Shown: in pieces, positions 20,010-28,120 of the stretch
Numbering within the stretch: position 1 is the first letter of the stretch
Layout: the number at the start of each line of letters is the position of its first letter
NCBI GenBank assembly: GCA_023701435.1
Contig: JAMPXB010000010.1
Location: forward strand, 52,693 to 116,692
Length of the DNA: 64,000 nucleotides
DNA from: Bacteriovoracaceae bacterium
GTDB lineage: Bacteria > Bdellovibrionota > Bacteriovoracia > Bacteriovoracales > Bacteriovoracaceae
Direction: 5' to 3'
The notes under the pieces: generated by a model
The model's database searches: none
What the model was told of the DNA's origin: nothing
The model's input: the letters and a program-made list of their open reading frames with translations, nothing else
Position numbers and translations under genes: made by a program

Positions 20010-20921
20010 TTATTTCATTAGATAAGAAAATATATCATTAAATTCAGCTTCATTGCTAAATTTGATGGTAATTTCTCCGGCCCCGTGTTTTTTTGCTTTC
20101 ACATCAAAGTGGTAACCGGTCTTTTGCTCAAGCTTATTTCTTAACTGTGTATACTGCTCAGCAATAAACTTATTGTCGTTGCCAGTCTTTTTAGAAGGCT
20201 TCTTATTCTTCTTCGCCAATTCTTCTAGCTCACGAACTGACAACCCCTTGGTGATCACTTCATTGGCCAGACGTTTGGTCATTTCATCATCATTGATACC
20301 AACTAAGATCTTAGCGTGACCGAAGCTTAAAAGGTCTTTTTGAAGCGATACGATCACATCTTTAGGTAGTTTAAGAATACGGAGAAAGTTAGCGATAGTT
20401 GAGCGCTCTTTTCCGATTTTCTTGGCCACTTCTTCTTGAGTCAGTTCAAATTCATTCATTAGCTGAAAATAGGCCAACGCCTCTTCCACGCAGTTTAAAT
20501 CTGAGCGCTGAACGTTCTCGATGATTGACATCACCAGTACGTCTTTCTTGGTGGCACGTTTTACGATAACCGGAACCTTAGTCAGGCCAGCCAGGCGCGA
20601 AGCACGGTAACGTCTTTCCCCGGCCACGATTTCAAAAGCGCCATCTTTTTCCACCACCAAAATGGGCTGGATCACGCCATTTTCCTTAATGGACTCAGAA
20701 AGCTCCATTAATTCTTTTTCTTTGAAAATTTTACGAGGCTGACCCTTATTCGGATGAACCTTATCAACATCAACCAACATCGGTTGAGTTTCAATTTGAA
20801 TTTCTTTCTTTTTTGGTTCTATAGGGGCGGCTTCAGGTGCCGGAGCATCAGTATAAGAAGCTGGGCTTCCACCCAGGAGTGCTGCCATACCCTTGCCAAG
20901 TTGCGGTGTTTTCTTTTGCAT
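20010..20921 (-). CDS. parB: Chromosome partitioning protein ParB
   Basis: The 303-residue CTP-dependent DNA clamp has an N-terminal ParA-stimulating segment (MQKKTPQLGKGMAALLGG) and a variable linker. The ParB core includes QPRKIF and GERRYRASR (CTP-binding motif, about residues 95-103), and a helix-turn-helix (LTQEEVAKKIGKERSTIANF, about 155-174) reads parS. A C-terminal dimerisation domain follows. The variable linker (residues about 31-36, PIEPKK) is encoded over one copy of the 16-bp motif described below. The gene is 8 bases after parA. Confidence 0.96.
   Translation of the reverse strand: MQKKTPQLGKGMAALLGGSPASYTDAPAPEAAPIEPKKKEIQIETQPMLVDVDKVHPNKGQPRKIFKEKELMELSESIKENGVIQPILVVEKDGAFEIVAGERRYRASRLAGLTKVPVIVKRATKKDVLVMSIIENVQRSDLNCVEEALAYFQLMNEFELTQEEVAKKIGKERSTIANFLRILKLPKDVIVSLQKDLLSFGHAKILVGINDDEMTKRLANEVITKGLSVRELEELAKKNKKPSKKTGNDNKFIAEQYTQLRNKLEQKTGYHFDVKAKKHGAGEITIKFSNEAEFNDIFSYLMK
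20814..20829. repeat. Origin-region 16-bp motif, copy 1 (in parB)
   Basis: TGGTTCTATAGGGGCG on the plus strand, inside the variable linker of parB. It is identical to copies 2, 3 and 7. Function unknown; see findings. Confidence 0.8.
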
Positions 20922-20929
20922 ACAATCTC

Positions 20930-21778
20930 CTAGGACTGAACTTGATAATCTTCAAATTTTGGAATCTGGTTATTTAGTGGCATTTTCACCTGCGCCGTAG
21001 CTTCAGGCTTTTTCTCTGACTTTAAAATAATTTCTCTCGCCAGAGATAGATACGCTTCACTTCCCTTTGAAGTTATATCGTAAAGAATGATGGGCTTTCC
21101 AAATGATGTACATTCAGAGAGTTTCACATTCCTAGGAATGATCGATTTTAAAATATCGTCTTTGAAGTGGGTCATAAGATCATTGGCCACTAACTTACAA
21201 AGATTGTTTCGAGAATCGTACATCGTTAACAAGATACCCTCTAAAGAGAGTCTTGGATTTAGCGAGGCACGAATCAAGCGTACAGTATTTAAAAGCTGCG
21301 AAAGACCTTCCATTGCCAAGTACTCGGTCTGCATTGGAACCAGGTATGTGTGAGCAGCAGTAAAGGCGTTCACGGTAAGTAAGTTAAGTGAAGGTGCACA
21401 ATCGATAATAATATAATCGTATTTGCTCATCAGCGGCTCAAGGGCCACTTTCAATTTTGACTCACGAGCAAACATATGAACCAGCTCGAGCTCTGCTCCA
21501 ACCAGGTCATTATTTGAAGGGCAAAGGTCTAAAAGCGGAAGCTCCGTTTTATAGATGCAATTGTCGAAATTCTCTTCGTTGATTAAGGCGTGATAGATAT
21601 TGGCCTTAGCAAAGGTTTCCTTCTCTACTCCCAGACAAGAACTAGCGTTCCCTTGGGGATCGAGGTCGATAAGCAAAGTTCTCTTTTCTGCTGCGGCGAG
21701 GCATGCGCTTAAGTTGACAGAAGTTGTCGTCTTTCCTACGCCACCTTTTTGATTTGCGACTGCAATGATTTTAGCCAT
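20930..21778 (-). CDS. parA: Chromosome partitioning ATPase ParA (Soj)
   Basis: The 282-residue Walker-type ATPase opens with AKIIAVANQKGGVGKTTTSVNL, containing the deviant Walker A KGGVGKTT. DLDPQGNASS gives Walker A' and YDYIIIDCAPSLNLLT gives Walker B. ParA binds DNA nonspecifically in its ATP dimer form and is released by ParB at parS, which moves origins apart. It is 38 bases after rsmG in the classical rsmG-parA-parB order. Confidence 0.97.
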   Translation of the reverse strand: MAKIIAVANQKGGVGKTTTSVNLSACLAAAEKRTLLIDLDPQGNASSCLGVEKETFAKANIYHALINEENFDNCIYKTELPLLDLCPSNNDLVGAELELVHMFARESKLKVALEPLMSKYDYIIIDCAPSLNLLTVNAFTAAHTYLVPMQTEYLAMEGLSQLLNTVRLIRASLNPRLSLEGILLTMYDSRNNLCKLVANDLMTHFKDDILKSIIPRNVKLSECTSFGKPIILYDITSKGSEAYLSLAREIILKSEKKPEATAQVKMPLNNQIPKFEDYQVQS

Positions 21779-21816
21779 TTAGTTCCCCGCTATATATGAT
21801 ATTAAGTCCTCTATTT

Positions 21817-22455
21817 TTAAAGAAAATCCGAGAGTTTGACAAGCGTTTTAGACGTTCCACGTGGAACATTCTGCGCGGAAAAAGACACTAAATACCGTTG
21901 TTGTGTCCCCGGAACTTTTATTTCCTGATTTTCAAGAAACTTCCAATCTTTCTCGAGCTTCGGCAAGCTTTGGCTTTCCAGCTCCATGAAATTAGGGCCC
22001 TTATAAAAGAAGACGCTCATGTCTTTCTGAGTCCGCTGAATGATAGGAAGATAATCCGCCACTGTGCCTACGGCTTTGAATGTGACGGTTGCCGGTCGGT
22101 CAAAAAGAAAGTCCTCCAAGCGGGAATGCACCAACTGGACATTGGTTAAACCCAACTCTTCAGCAATCAACTTGACAGCATCCACTTTCTTTCTCTTAGA
22201 CTCTACTCCTACAAACTTCACCTCGGGCAAAAGCTTGGCCAGAGGAAGTATGGGAAAACCACCGCCGAAGCCAACATCTACTACTACTCCCCGCTTTAGC
22301 ACTTCTGACTTAAAGAGCTCAGACTGAAGATAAGGATTAATCGAATCCAGAATCTGCTTATGGTAAAACTCATCCGGGTCCAGAATATTAGTGAGGTTAA
22401 GACCTGCCAACTTTGTTTTTAATACGTTTAAGTAACGAAGTGAAAAATCCAACAT
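21817..22455 (-). CDS. rsmG: 16S rRNA m7G527 methyltransferase
   Basis: The 212-residue SAM-dependent methyltransferase shows the GidB motif VVDVGFGGGFPILPLAKLLP (SAM-binding, about residues 57-76) and a GVESKRKKVDAVKLI acidic loop. It modifies G527 of 16S rRNA. Its start overlaps the stop of mnmG by 1 base. The last 20 codons span a parS site, so the C-terminal residues VPRGTS are dictated by that DNA element. Confidence 0.93.
   Translation of the reverse strand: MLDFSLRYLNVLKTKLAGLNLTNILDPDEFYHKQILDSINPYLQSELFKSEVLKRGVVVDVGFGGGFPILPLAKLLPEVKFVGVESKRKKVDAVKLIAEELGLTNVQLVHSRLEDFLFDRPATVTFKAVGTVADYLPIIQRTQKDMSVFFYKGPNFMELESQSLPKLEKDWKFLENQEIKVPGTQQRYLVSFSAQNVPRGTSKTLVKLSDFL
21853..21868. promoter_or_regulatory. 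parS site 1 (ParB binding)
   Basis: CGTTCCACGTGGAACA contains the perfect 14-bp palindrome GTTCCACGTGGAAC, differing from the common parS TGTTTCACGTGAAACA by symmetric changes. It lies inside the 3' end of rsmG and about 70 bases before parA. Confidence 0.9.
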
Positions 22456-24302
22456 TATAATGCCTTTGCTGCAACAACTGCTAAAGTAGCAGGACGAATT
22501 CCCTCGATAAGTTTCAACTGGCCAAAGGTATCAGGCTTGATTCGCGCTATCCTCTGCTTACACTCGAAAGATATGTTGGAGGAAGCCGCTATCTCTTCCC
22601 AATTGATTTTCATATTGTCCATTTTCTTTAATTTTTCGAATTGATCCTCTGATCTCTTAATATAGCCGTCATATTTCTTGGAAATGGCCACTGTGCGGAT
22701 CAAATCATAGCTAACTTCTAATCCATAATGGGAAAGGATCGTCTCCAAGGTAGAAATAGGATTTAACCAGGCTTGTTTCAATACTTCAGTCACACTCATG
22801 CGACGGACGAGTTGTTGTAACTCCCCTGCCCCTGAAAACTGCTCCATCAAGGGAGATTTCTCGGAAATCATGGTTTCGTCACAATAATTCATCAGATCTA
22901 GGTATTGCTCGATGAACTCCCGCTGGTAAACATCAATCGGACGATTTAAACCAAAAGTGGTTCTATAGGGGCGCATTCTTAATAGAGAATTGTCTTCTCT
23001 GATAAATAATCTGTTCTCTGAGCGGGCAGTAAACAATCTATAAGGTTCATCCCGGGTATTTGAGGTCAGATCTTCTATCATGACCCCTATATAAGACTCA
23101 TGCCTACTCAAAATCAGCGGATTGAGCCCTTTAAGCGCCAATGCGGCGTTTGCACCTGCAATTAAGCCTTGGCCAGCAGCTTCTTCGTAGCCAGAAGTAC
23201 CATTTACCTGTCCCGCAAAGTATAAACCAGGTATTTCAGTATGCTCGAGAGTTAATTTCAAGTCAGTGGTATCTATAACGTCGTACTCCACTGCATATCC
23301 ATAAACTTTTATCTCAGCTTTCTCCAAACCTTCTATGGATTGCACATATTCTTTTTGCACTTCTCTAGGCAAAGAAGAAGAAATACCTGAAGGATACATT
23401 GTATCGAGATTTAATCCTTCTGGTTCAATAAACACATGGTGGATATTCTTGTCTGGGTAACGAAATGCTTTATCTTCAATCGAAGGACAATAACGGGCTC
23501 CAACGCCTTGGATTTGACCATTAAACATTGGGCTTTTTTCTTTATTGGCCCTAATGACTTCCATTGTGTGTGAATTTGTATGAGCCAGATAACAAGAAGT
23601 CTGCTGAACATATCTTTCAAAGGGCTCATGAAGGCAATGAAAGTTACGAACAGTAGAATCCGAAGGCTGTTCTTCTAGTTTTGAGTAATCAATCGTGGCC
23701 TTATCTAATCTAGGTGGCGTTCCTGTCTTAAATCTCTGCGGTCTGGTCTTAATTTCAGCAAAAAGATCTTTTAATCCTGCCGAAGGCTCACAATCTACCC
23801 TTCCCCCATAGCTTTGTTCACTCCCAGTGTGAAGTTTTCCATTTAGGAAAGTTCCTACTGTCATAATGAGCTTGCGGGCAGAATAAGAGTTTTTTCCTGT
23901 CACTAAAAAGGAATCACCCCGACTTTCCAGATGGGTGACCTTCTCCCGAATAACGGTGATATTTGGAATGGTTGCTATAAAAGCTTCTGCTTCGAGGGAA
24001 TAGACTTCTTTATCAATTTGGACTCGCGATGACTGAACTGCGAAACCCTTGGACTCATTTAAAGTCCGAAACTGAATTCCGGCCTTGTCCGCCAATATTC
24101 CCATCAGGCCACCGAGAGCATCAATCTCTCTTACCACTTGTCCTTTACCTACTCCGCCAACTGATGGATTGCAGGGGGCAGAACCTAGTCCAATTCCAGG
24201 AATAGTAATGATCGCCACAGACAAATCAAACTGGGAAGCAATATAGGCAGCTTCTATTCCGGCGTGACCGCCGCCAACAACTATAATGTCGAAATTCTTC
24301 AT
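22455..24302 (-). CDS. mnmG: tRNA uridine-5-carboxymethylaminomethyl modification enzyme MnmG
   Basis: The 615-residue FAD protein begins MKNFDIIVVGGGHAGIEAAY, the dinucleotide-binding GxGxxG. GIGLGSAPCNPSVGGVGKG, GTPPRL and GYEEAAGQGLIAG are conserved MnmG blocks. With MnmE it installs the cmnm5 group on wobble U34 of several tRNAs. It sits between mnmE and rsmG, the usual order near the origin. Copy 2 of the 16-bp motif lies in the codons for RPYRTTFG. Confidence 0.97.
   Translation of the reverse strand: MKNFDIIVVGGGHAGIEAAYIASQFDLSVAIITIPGIGLGSAPCNPSVGGVGKGQVVREIDALGGLMGILADKAGIQFRTLNESKGFAVQSSRVQIDKEVYSLEAEAFIATIPNITVIREKVTHLESRGDSFLVTGKNSYSARKLIMTVGTFLNGKLHTGSEQSYGGRVDCEPSAGLKDLFAEIKTRPQRFKTGTPPRLDKATIDYSKLEEQPSDSTVRNFHCLHEPFERYVQQTSCYLAHTNSHTMEVIRANKEKSPMFNGQIQGVGARYCPSIEDKAFRYPDKNIHHVFIEPEGLNLDTMYPSGISSSLPREVQKEYVQSIEGLEKAEIKVYGYAVEYDVIDTTDLKLTLEHTEIPGLYFAGQVNGTSGYEEAAGQGLIAGANAALALKGLNPLILSRHESYIGVMIEDLTSNTRDEPYRLFTARSENRLFIREDNSLLRMRPYRTTFGLNRPIDVYQREFIEQYLDLMNYCDETMISEKSPLMEQFSGAGELQQLVRRMSVTEVLKQAWLNPISTLETILSHYGLEVSYDLIRTVAISKKYDGYIKRSEDQFEKLKKMDNMKINWEEIAASSNISFECKQRIARIKPDTFGQLKLIEGIRPATLAVVAAKAL
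22958..22973. repeat. Origin-region 16-bp motif, copy 2 (in mnmG)
   Basis: TGGTTCTATAGGGGCG on the plus strand, antisense to mnmG and in a different reading frame from the parB copy (here it encodes Pro-Tyr-Arg-Thr). Same 16 bases as copies 1, 3 and 7. Confidence 0.8.
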
Positions 24303-24316
24303 GTGTTCCTCGAAAA

Positions 24317-24332
24317 TGTTCCACGTGGAACA
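24317..24332. promoter_or_regulatory. parS site 2 (ParB binding)
   Basis: TGTTCCACGTGGAACA is a perfect 16-bp palindrome in the 34-base gap between mnmE and mnmG. It is the stronger of the two parS sites because it is uninterrupted and noncoding. Confidence 0.93.
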
Positions 24333-24336
24333 AATT

Positions 24337-25710
24337 CTATTTTCCGATACAAAAATTTGAGAAAATAGAATTTAAGATCTGGTCTGGTGAAACTATACCT
24401 ATGAGTTCTGAAATACAATGCCCCATGGCATTTAATTCTTGAGAAAGTATTGCTACATCACTTTCATGCTGTGTAAGTGCCTGATATGACGATAATACTT
24501 GATGAGCCTGTAATATTAAATGCTTATGTCTATCCAGTAAAATTGGTTTACCATAGATCACCGATAAATATTTCTTGTTTACTTGATCAAGTAACGTTTT
24601 CTCCCAGGCTTGAGGGAGAGACTTTAAATCAATCGCCCCTATAGAACCAAGCTGAGGATATTTTGCAACAAGCTCTGCTTGAGCGTCATCAAATCCAGAC
24701 ATATCTTTATGAGTGAATAAGATCAAATCGAAAGAATTATTTAAAAGTTCTTCAAACCCTTCAACTATCTCAAAAGGATTGATGAGCAAGATAGAATAGA
24801 AACTTTCACGCAATTTCTTTTTAGTTCGCTTAATCCCTTCTGCTTCGATGAGATCAAGTGATTCGCGAATACCGGCAGTATCGATTAGTTTATATTTCAC
24901 ACCCTCAATCAGGATAGTCTCTGTTAAGTAATCCCTGGTCGTACCAGCAACAGATGAAACAATTGCTCTCTCCTCTAAGAGAAGAAAATTAAAGAGCGAG
25001 CTCTTTCCTGAATTAGGCAAACCGGCCAGCACAATCTCTGGTTGAATAAGATTATGATCCATAGGCTGGACACGCTTAACTAATGACTGAAATTTTTTTG
25101 CAAAAGCATTCAAACTTTCATCAAAGTGTTTTTTTGCCGCTTCTTCACCAACATCTTCGGCAAAATCAATAGAGAGTTCCAAGGATGATTTATGCTTGAT
25201 AAACAGCTCGTAAAGCTCTTGATAAATTTCTTGTAAATTACCACTTAAAAGCGAAAGACCCTGATCCAAGGCATAGCCTGAATTAGCATTCAAGAAAAGA
25301 TCCAGACCTTCCACCTGGGAAAGGGTCAATTTCTTGTTTTTAAGGGCCCTATAAGTGAATTCACCGGGTGAAGCCAGCTTACACCCACCCTCTTTGATAA
25401 AAAGCTCTAAAATGCGCTCAATATTGAGAGTATTCCCGTGAACTGAGAGTTCCAGGATGTTTTCCCCATTGTAGCTCTTAGGACCCTCAAAATAGGTAAA
25501 ACAAAGGTCGTCCAGAATCTGCCCCTGTAGGACCAACTGGGTGTAATAAACCCGTCGTGGTTCTATAGGACCAGTGAGATCTTTTTTAAAAAATGGAGCG
25601 AATTGTGAGAGAGATTTAAAACCGGATATCCGGATGACCGCCATCGCTGCGTGCGCTAGTGTACATGTGCTGCAAGCAATGATCGGTCCATCCGAATAAA
25701 GAAACTTCAT
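24337..25710 (-). CDS. mnmE: tRNA modification GTPase MnmE
   Basis: The 457-residue protein has an N-terminal formyl-THF-binding domain (DGPIIACSTC...MAVIRISG), a central helical region, and an inserted Ras-like GTPase with G1 GLPNSGKSSLFN (about 229-240), switch GTTRD and DTAG. It ends in FCIGK, the conserved CxGK motif needed for catalysis. It works with MnmG. The start overlaps the yidC stop by 4 bases. Three copies of the 16-bp motif fall within this gene, in three different coding contexts. Confidence 0.96.
   Translation of the reverse strand: MKFLYSDGPIIACSTCTLAHAAMAVIRISGFKSLSQFAPFFKKDLTGPIEPRRVYYTQLVLQGQILDDLCFTYFEGPKSYNGENILELSVHGNTLNIERILELFIKEGGCKLASPGEFTYRALKNKKLTLSQVEGLDLFLNANSGYALDQGLSLLSGNLQEIYQELYELFIKHKSSLELSIDFAEDVGEEAAKKHFDESLNAFAKKFQSLVKRVQPMDHNLIQPEIVLAGLPNSGKSSLFNFLLLEERAIVSSVAGTTRDYLTETILIEGVKYKLIDTAGIRESLDLIEAEGIKRTKKKLRESFYSILLINPFEIVEGFEELLNNSFDLILFTHKDMSGFDDAQAELVAKYPQLGSIGAIDLKSLPQAWEKTLLDQVNKKYLSVIYGKPILLDRHKHLILQAHQVLSSYQALTQHESDVAILSQELNAMGHCISELIGIVSPDQILNSIFSNFCIGK
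24634..24649. repeat. Origin-region 16-bp motif, copy 3 (in mnmE)
   Basis: The minus strand reads TGGTTCTATAGGGGCG, the inverted orientation relative to copies 1 and 2. In mnmE it encodes Gly-Ser-Ile-Gly-Ala, not the Pro-Ile-Glu-Pro seen elsewhere, so the DNA rather than the peptide is conserved. Confidence 0.8.
25520..25535. repeat. Origin-region 16-bp motif, copy 4 (in mnmE)
   Basis: The minus strand reads TGGTCCTACAGGGGCA, identical to the noncoding copy 8 before dnaN. It starts 38 bases from copy 5. Confidence 0.75.
25558..25573. repeat. Origin-region 16-bp motif, copy 5 (in mnmE)
   Basis: TGGTTCTATAGGACCA, the most nearly palindromic version (one mismatched pair). Identical to copy 6. 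Confidence 0.78.
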
Positions 25711-27167
25711 ACAACTACAGGCGTATTCTTAGTCTTAGCGTTGAAAACCATCATCTGTTGAAGAATACCAAAGATGGTTGAAACGAAAATATACAAAGAT
25801 AGACCAGATGGAAGATCTTTCATAATTACTCCGAATACCAGTGGCATAAAGAGCATCATTTTCTTCTGCATAGGATCTGTAATTGTATTCGGTGTAAGCT
25901 TCTGTTGTAAGAACATTGCACCAGTCATAAGTACAGGTAGAACGTAATATGGATCTTTGTTAGAAAGATCATGAATCCACAACATAAACGGTGCATCTAC
26001 TAGTTCTACAGCTGAATAAAGCACTTTATAGAATGCAAAGAACACTGGCATTTGAAGTAGAAGCGGAAGACATCCACCAATCGGATTTGCACCTGATTTG
26101 CGGAAAAGTTCCATGCTTTCTTTCTGCATTCTTTGAGGATCATCTTTAAACTTCTCTCTGATTTTTGTTAATTCAGGCTGAACTAACTGAAGCTTCTTCA
26201 TAGAGACAAATGACTTATATTGAAGCGGGAAAGTAATAATACGAATGAGAAGTGTCAGAAGAATAATCGACACACCGTAATTTGGAATAAACTTATAAAA
26301 AAACTGAAGTCCTTTAAGAATCCAGACCGCAAAGAATCCCCAGATACCAAAATCAACCGATTGATTTAGATTGTGCCCGAGAGCATTCAGGTCATTATAT
26401 TCTTTCTTCACAAAAACAAGGTTATAAGAAATTTCGTTCTCGGCCTTGTTAGAATGCATAGAGAAAGTATTATCTACGCTTGATTTATAAATAAGAGGCA
26501 ACTGTTTTTCGAAATAAAGAGCGAACAAATGGTAGTTAAAATCAATCCCGGCCCATTTAATTCCACGGTCACCCGAATCTTCATCCCCTACTAGCTCACG
26601 ATTTAACTCATCAGTGTAGAAAGCAAAAACTCGCTCCTGGCCATTTTCTAATTTCTTTATTTCACTCTTATAAATGAAGCGATATTTGAATTGCTGAGGC
26701 GAGGTAATTTTAAAATTGATCGTTCCCTTATCATCTAGAGTGGTTGCAACCGTTACGTCATATTGAGCGTTTTTAAAGACGTTAAGCTCAGGATCCTTAG
26801 CAAAACGAAGAGTTTCAAATCCTTTACCGAAATCAAACTCCACTCTCATAGGAACTTGTGAATCCACTGTGTTTTTGAAATTGAAAGCAGCTTGCTTATT
26901 TTCAAAATCCTTAACAGTCAGAGTGTTGTCAAAAGTAAGTGAAACCCCTGCTCCTGTTACAGTAAAGAGTTCATCAGCAACTGGTTCTATAGGACCAGCT
27001 GTTGACGGCGTCGATACGGTTGCCGGAGTAGATTGCTCAGTCTTAGCGACTGGTTCTATAGGGGCGATTACATCACTTTTAGGTGGGGCAAAGTAATATT
27101 GCCAACCAAAAAGGATTAAACCAGAAAGTACTACTGCTACTAAAGCGTTACGCTGCTCAGAACCCAT
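25707..27167 (-). CDS. yidC: Membrane protein insertase YidC
   Basis: The 486-residue insertase has an N-terminal membrane helix (about 8-25) and a low-complexity Pro/Ala/Thr linker. A periplasmic beta-supersandwich domain follows (about 60-270). The C-terminal five-helix core contains YGVSIILLTLLIRIITFPLQ with the functional arginine, NPIGGCLPLLLQMP and FMPLVFGVI. It inserts proteins such as ATP synthase subunit c into the inner membrane. It lies in the rnpA-yidD-yidC-mnmE cluster and overlaps mnmE by 4 bases. The linker holds copies 6 and 7 of the 16-bp motif, read as two PIEPVA peptides. Confidence 0.96.
   Translation of the reverse strand: MGSEQRNALVAVVLSGLILFGWQYYFAPPKSDVIAPIEPVAKTEQSTPATVSTPSTAGPIEPVADELFTVTGAGVSLTFDNTLTVKDFENKQAAFNFKNTVDSQVPMRVEFDFGKGFETLRFAKDPELNVFKNAQYDVTVATTLDDKGTINFKITSPQQFKYRFIYKSEIKKLENGQERVFAFYTDELNRELVGDEDSGDRGIKWAGIDFNYHLFALYFEKQLPLIYKSSVDNTFSMHSNKAENEISYNLVFVKKEYNDLNALGHNLNQSVDFGIWGFFAVWILKGLQFFYKFIPNYGVSIILLTLLIRIITFPLQYKSFVSMKKLQLVQPELTKIREKFKDDPQRMQKESMELFRKSGANPIGGCLPLLLQMPVFFAFYKVLYSAVELVDAPFMLWIHDLSNKDPYYVLPVLMTGAMFLQQKLTPNTITDPMQKKMMLFMPLVFGVIMKDLPSGLSLYIFVSTIFGILQQMMVFNAKTKNTPVVV
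26982..26997. repeat. Origin-region 16-bp motif, copy 6 (in yidC)
   Basis: TGGTTCTATAGGACCA in the poorly conserved linker of yidC, 69 bases from copy 7. Confidence 0.78.
27051..27066. repeat. Origin-region 16-bp motif, copy 7 (in yidC)
   Basis: TGGTTCTATAGGGGCG in the same yidC linker; identical to copies 1, 2 and 3. Confidence 0.8.
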
Positions 27168-27192
27168 TTATACATCTCCAATACACGAATAA

Positions 27193-27402
27193 TTAGGGTA
27201 CGGGGTCGTACCCACCCGGATGATACGGATGACACTTGCAAATACGCCGACATGAATACCACAAAGCTTTTCCGAAGGAAAACTTCTTAAAGCACTCTCG
27301 GGAATATTGCGAACAACTTGGGTAGAAGCGACAGTTCTGACCCAATAAAGGTGAAATAAAAATTTGATAAAATTTTATGAGGAGATCAGCCAGTTTTCTC
27401 AT
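27193..27402 (-). CDS. yidD: Membrane protein insertion efficiency factor YidD
   Basis: I start at ATG 27402 (69 residues), because its codon overlaps the rnpA stop as ATGA and the protein then begins [19 protein letters not shown], the normal YidD N-terminus. The remaining conserved signature is [11 protein letters not shown] and the [13 protein letters not shown] end. The longer TTG-started frame adds four residues with no support. YidD is a small membrane-associated protein thought to help YidC-dependent insertion. Confidence 0.93.
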   Translation of the reverse strand: MRKLADLLIKFYQIFISPLLGQNCRFYPSCSQYSRECFKKFSFGKALWYSCRRICKCHPYHPGGYDPVP

Positions 27403-27755
27403 TGAGTTACACAAAGTTGTCGAGCCAAACGCGAAAAAGCTTCTCTTAACTGAAACTCAGAGTCTGGTGTCTTAATAATAACAAACAACATGTCGAGCGG
27501 TTGCGACTTGAGTTGCGGATGCAGACGATACAGTTCTCTAAGAATTCGCTTATAGCGATTTCTATCGTGAGCTTTACCTATTTTGCGGGAGATACTATAG
27601 CCAATACGAGAGTGAGATTCACTGATACGAGAAGGTTTATAGAAACACACCAACGGGTGAACAAAGCCACGAGAGCTTTGTTCACGAAGGTATTCGAAAT
27701 CTTTTTTTTGGGTAAGTTTGAGAGATTTAGGAAAGCCAAAAGTGGCAGATCTCAT
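27399..27755 (-). CDS. rnpA: Ribonuclease P protein component
   Basis: The 118-residue basic protein has the RNase P protein signature [12 protein letters not shown] (RNR motif, about residues 62-73) and the start [16 protein letters not shown]. With the RNA component it trims 5' leaders from pre-tRNAs. It follows rpmH by 8 bases, as in most bacteria, and overlaps yidD by 4 bases. Confidence 0.95.
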   Translation of the reverse strand: MRSATFGFPKSLKLTQKKDFEYLREQSSRGFVHPLVCFYKPSRISESHSRIGYSISRKIGKAHDRNRYKRILRELYRLHPQLKSQPLDMLFVIIKTPDSEFQLREAFSRLARQLCVTQ

Positions 27756-27763
27756 CTCTTAAA

Positions 27764-27922
27764 TTACTTAGTACCTGTAGAAACAGTTAACTGTTTACGG
27801 CCTTTAGCACGACGACGGCTGATAACTTTCTTACCGCCAACAGTTGCCATTCTAGCTAGGAATCCGTGGTCACGGAGTCTTTTAAGTTTCTTTGGTTGCC
27901 AAGTTCTTTTTTGCATACTCAT
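27764..27922 (-). CDS. rpmH: 50S ribosomal protein L34
   Basis: The 52-residue protein reads [20 protein letters not shown] at its N-terminus, then [23 protein letters not shown], the universal L34 pattern. ATG 27922 has AAGGAC upstream at a good distance; ATG 27916 would give 50 residues. The extra TVSTGTK end is slightly longer than usual. It is the first gene of the minus-strand run and has a strong promoter. Confidence 0.95.
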   Translation of the reverse strand: MSMQKRTWQPKKLKRLRDHGFLARMATVGGKKVISRRRAKGRKQLTVSTGTK

Positions 27923-27968
27923 ATTAAGGTCCTTCAGAAATTAACTGGGTAAATTTTTCGGAATGTCC

Positions 27969-27997
27969 TTATTACAGGATTTTTGTAATCGGGTCAA
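27969..27997 (-). promoter_or_regulatory. Promoter of rpmH operon
   Basis: On the minus strand TTGACC (27992-27997), 17 bases of spacer, then TAATAA (27969-27974) preceded by TGT, a close sigma70-type match 47 bases before rpmH. Confidence 0.75.
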
Positions 27998-28031
27998 TAA
28001 TATTTATAAATCAAAGCGTCACAGTAAGTTC

Positions 28032-28059
28032 TTGTAAGAGGCCCAACATTGATTATAAT
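28032..28059 (+). promoter_or_regulatory. Promoter of dnaA
   Basis: TTGTAA (28032-28037), 16 bases, then a perfect TATAAT (28054-28059), giving a leader of about 55 bases before dnaA. It is divergent from the rpmH promoter. I saw no clear DnaA box in this 198-base spacer, so autoregulation through it is not obvious. Confidence 0.65.
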
Positions 28060-28120
28060 CCCGGGAAGTGTTACCACTCTTAAGCTTTTTTAAACCTTAC
28101 TCAAGAAAATTTATATAACA

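Noticed and set aside
27770..27783. GTACCTGTAGAAAC in rpmH as a copy of the 16-bp motif
   Set aside because: Three or more mismatches in the 14-bp core.
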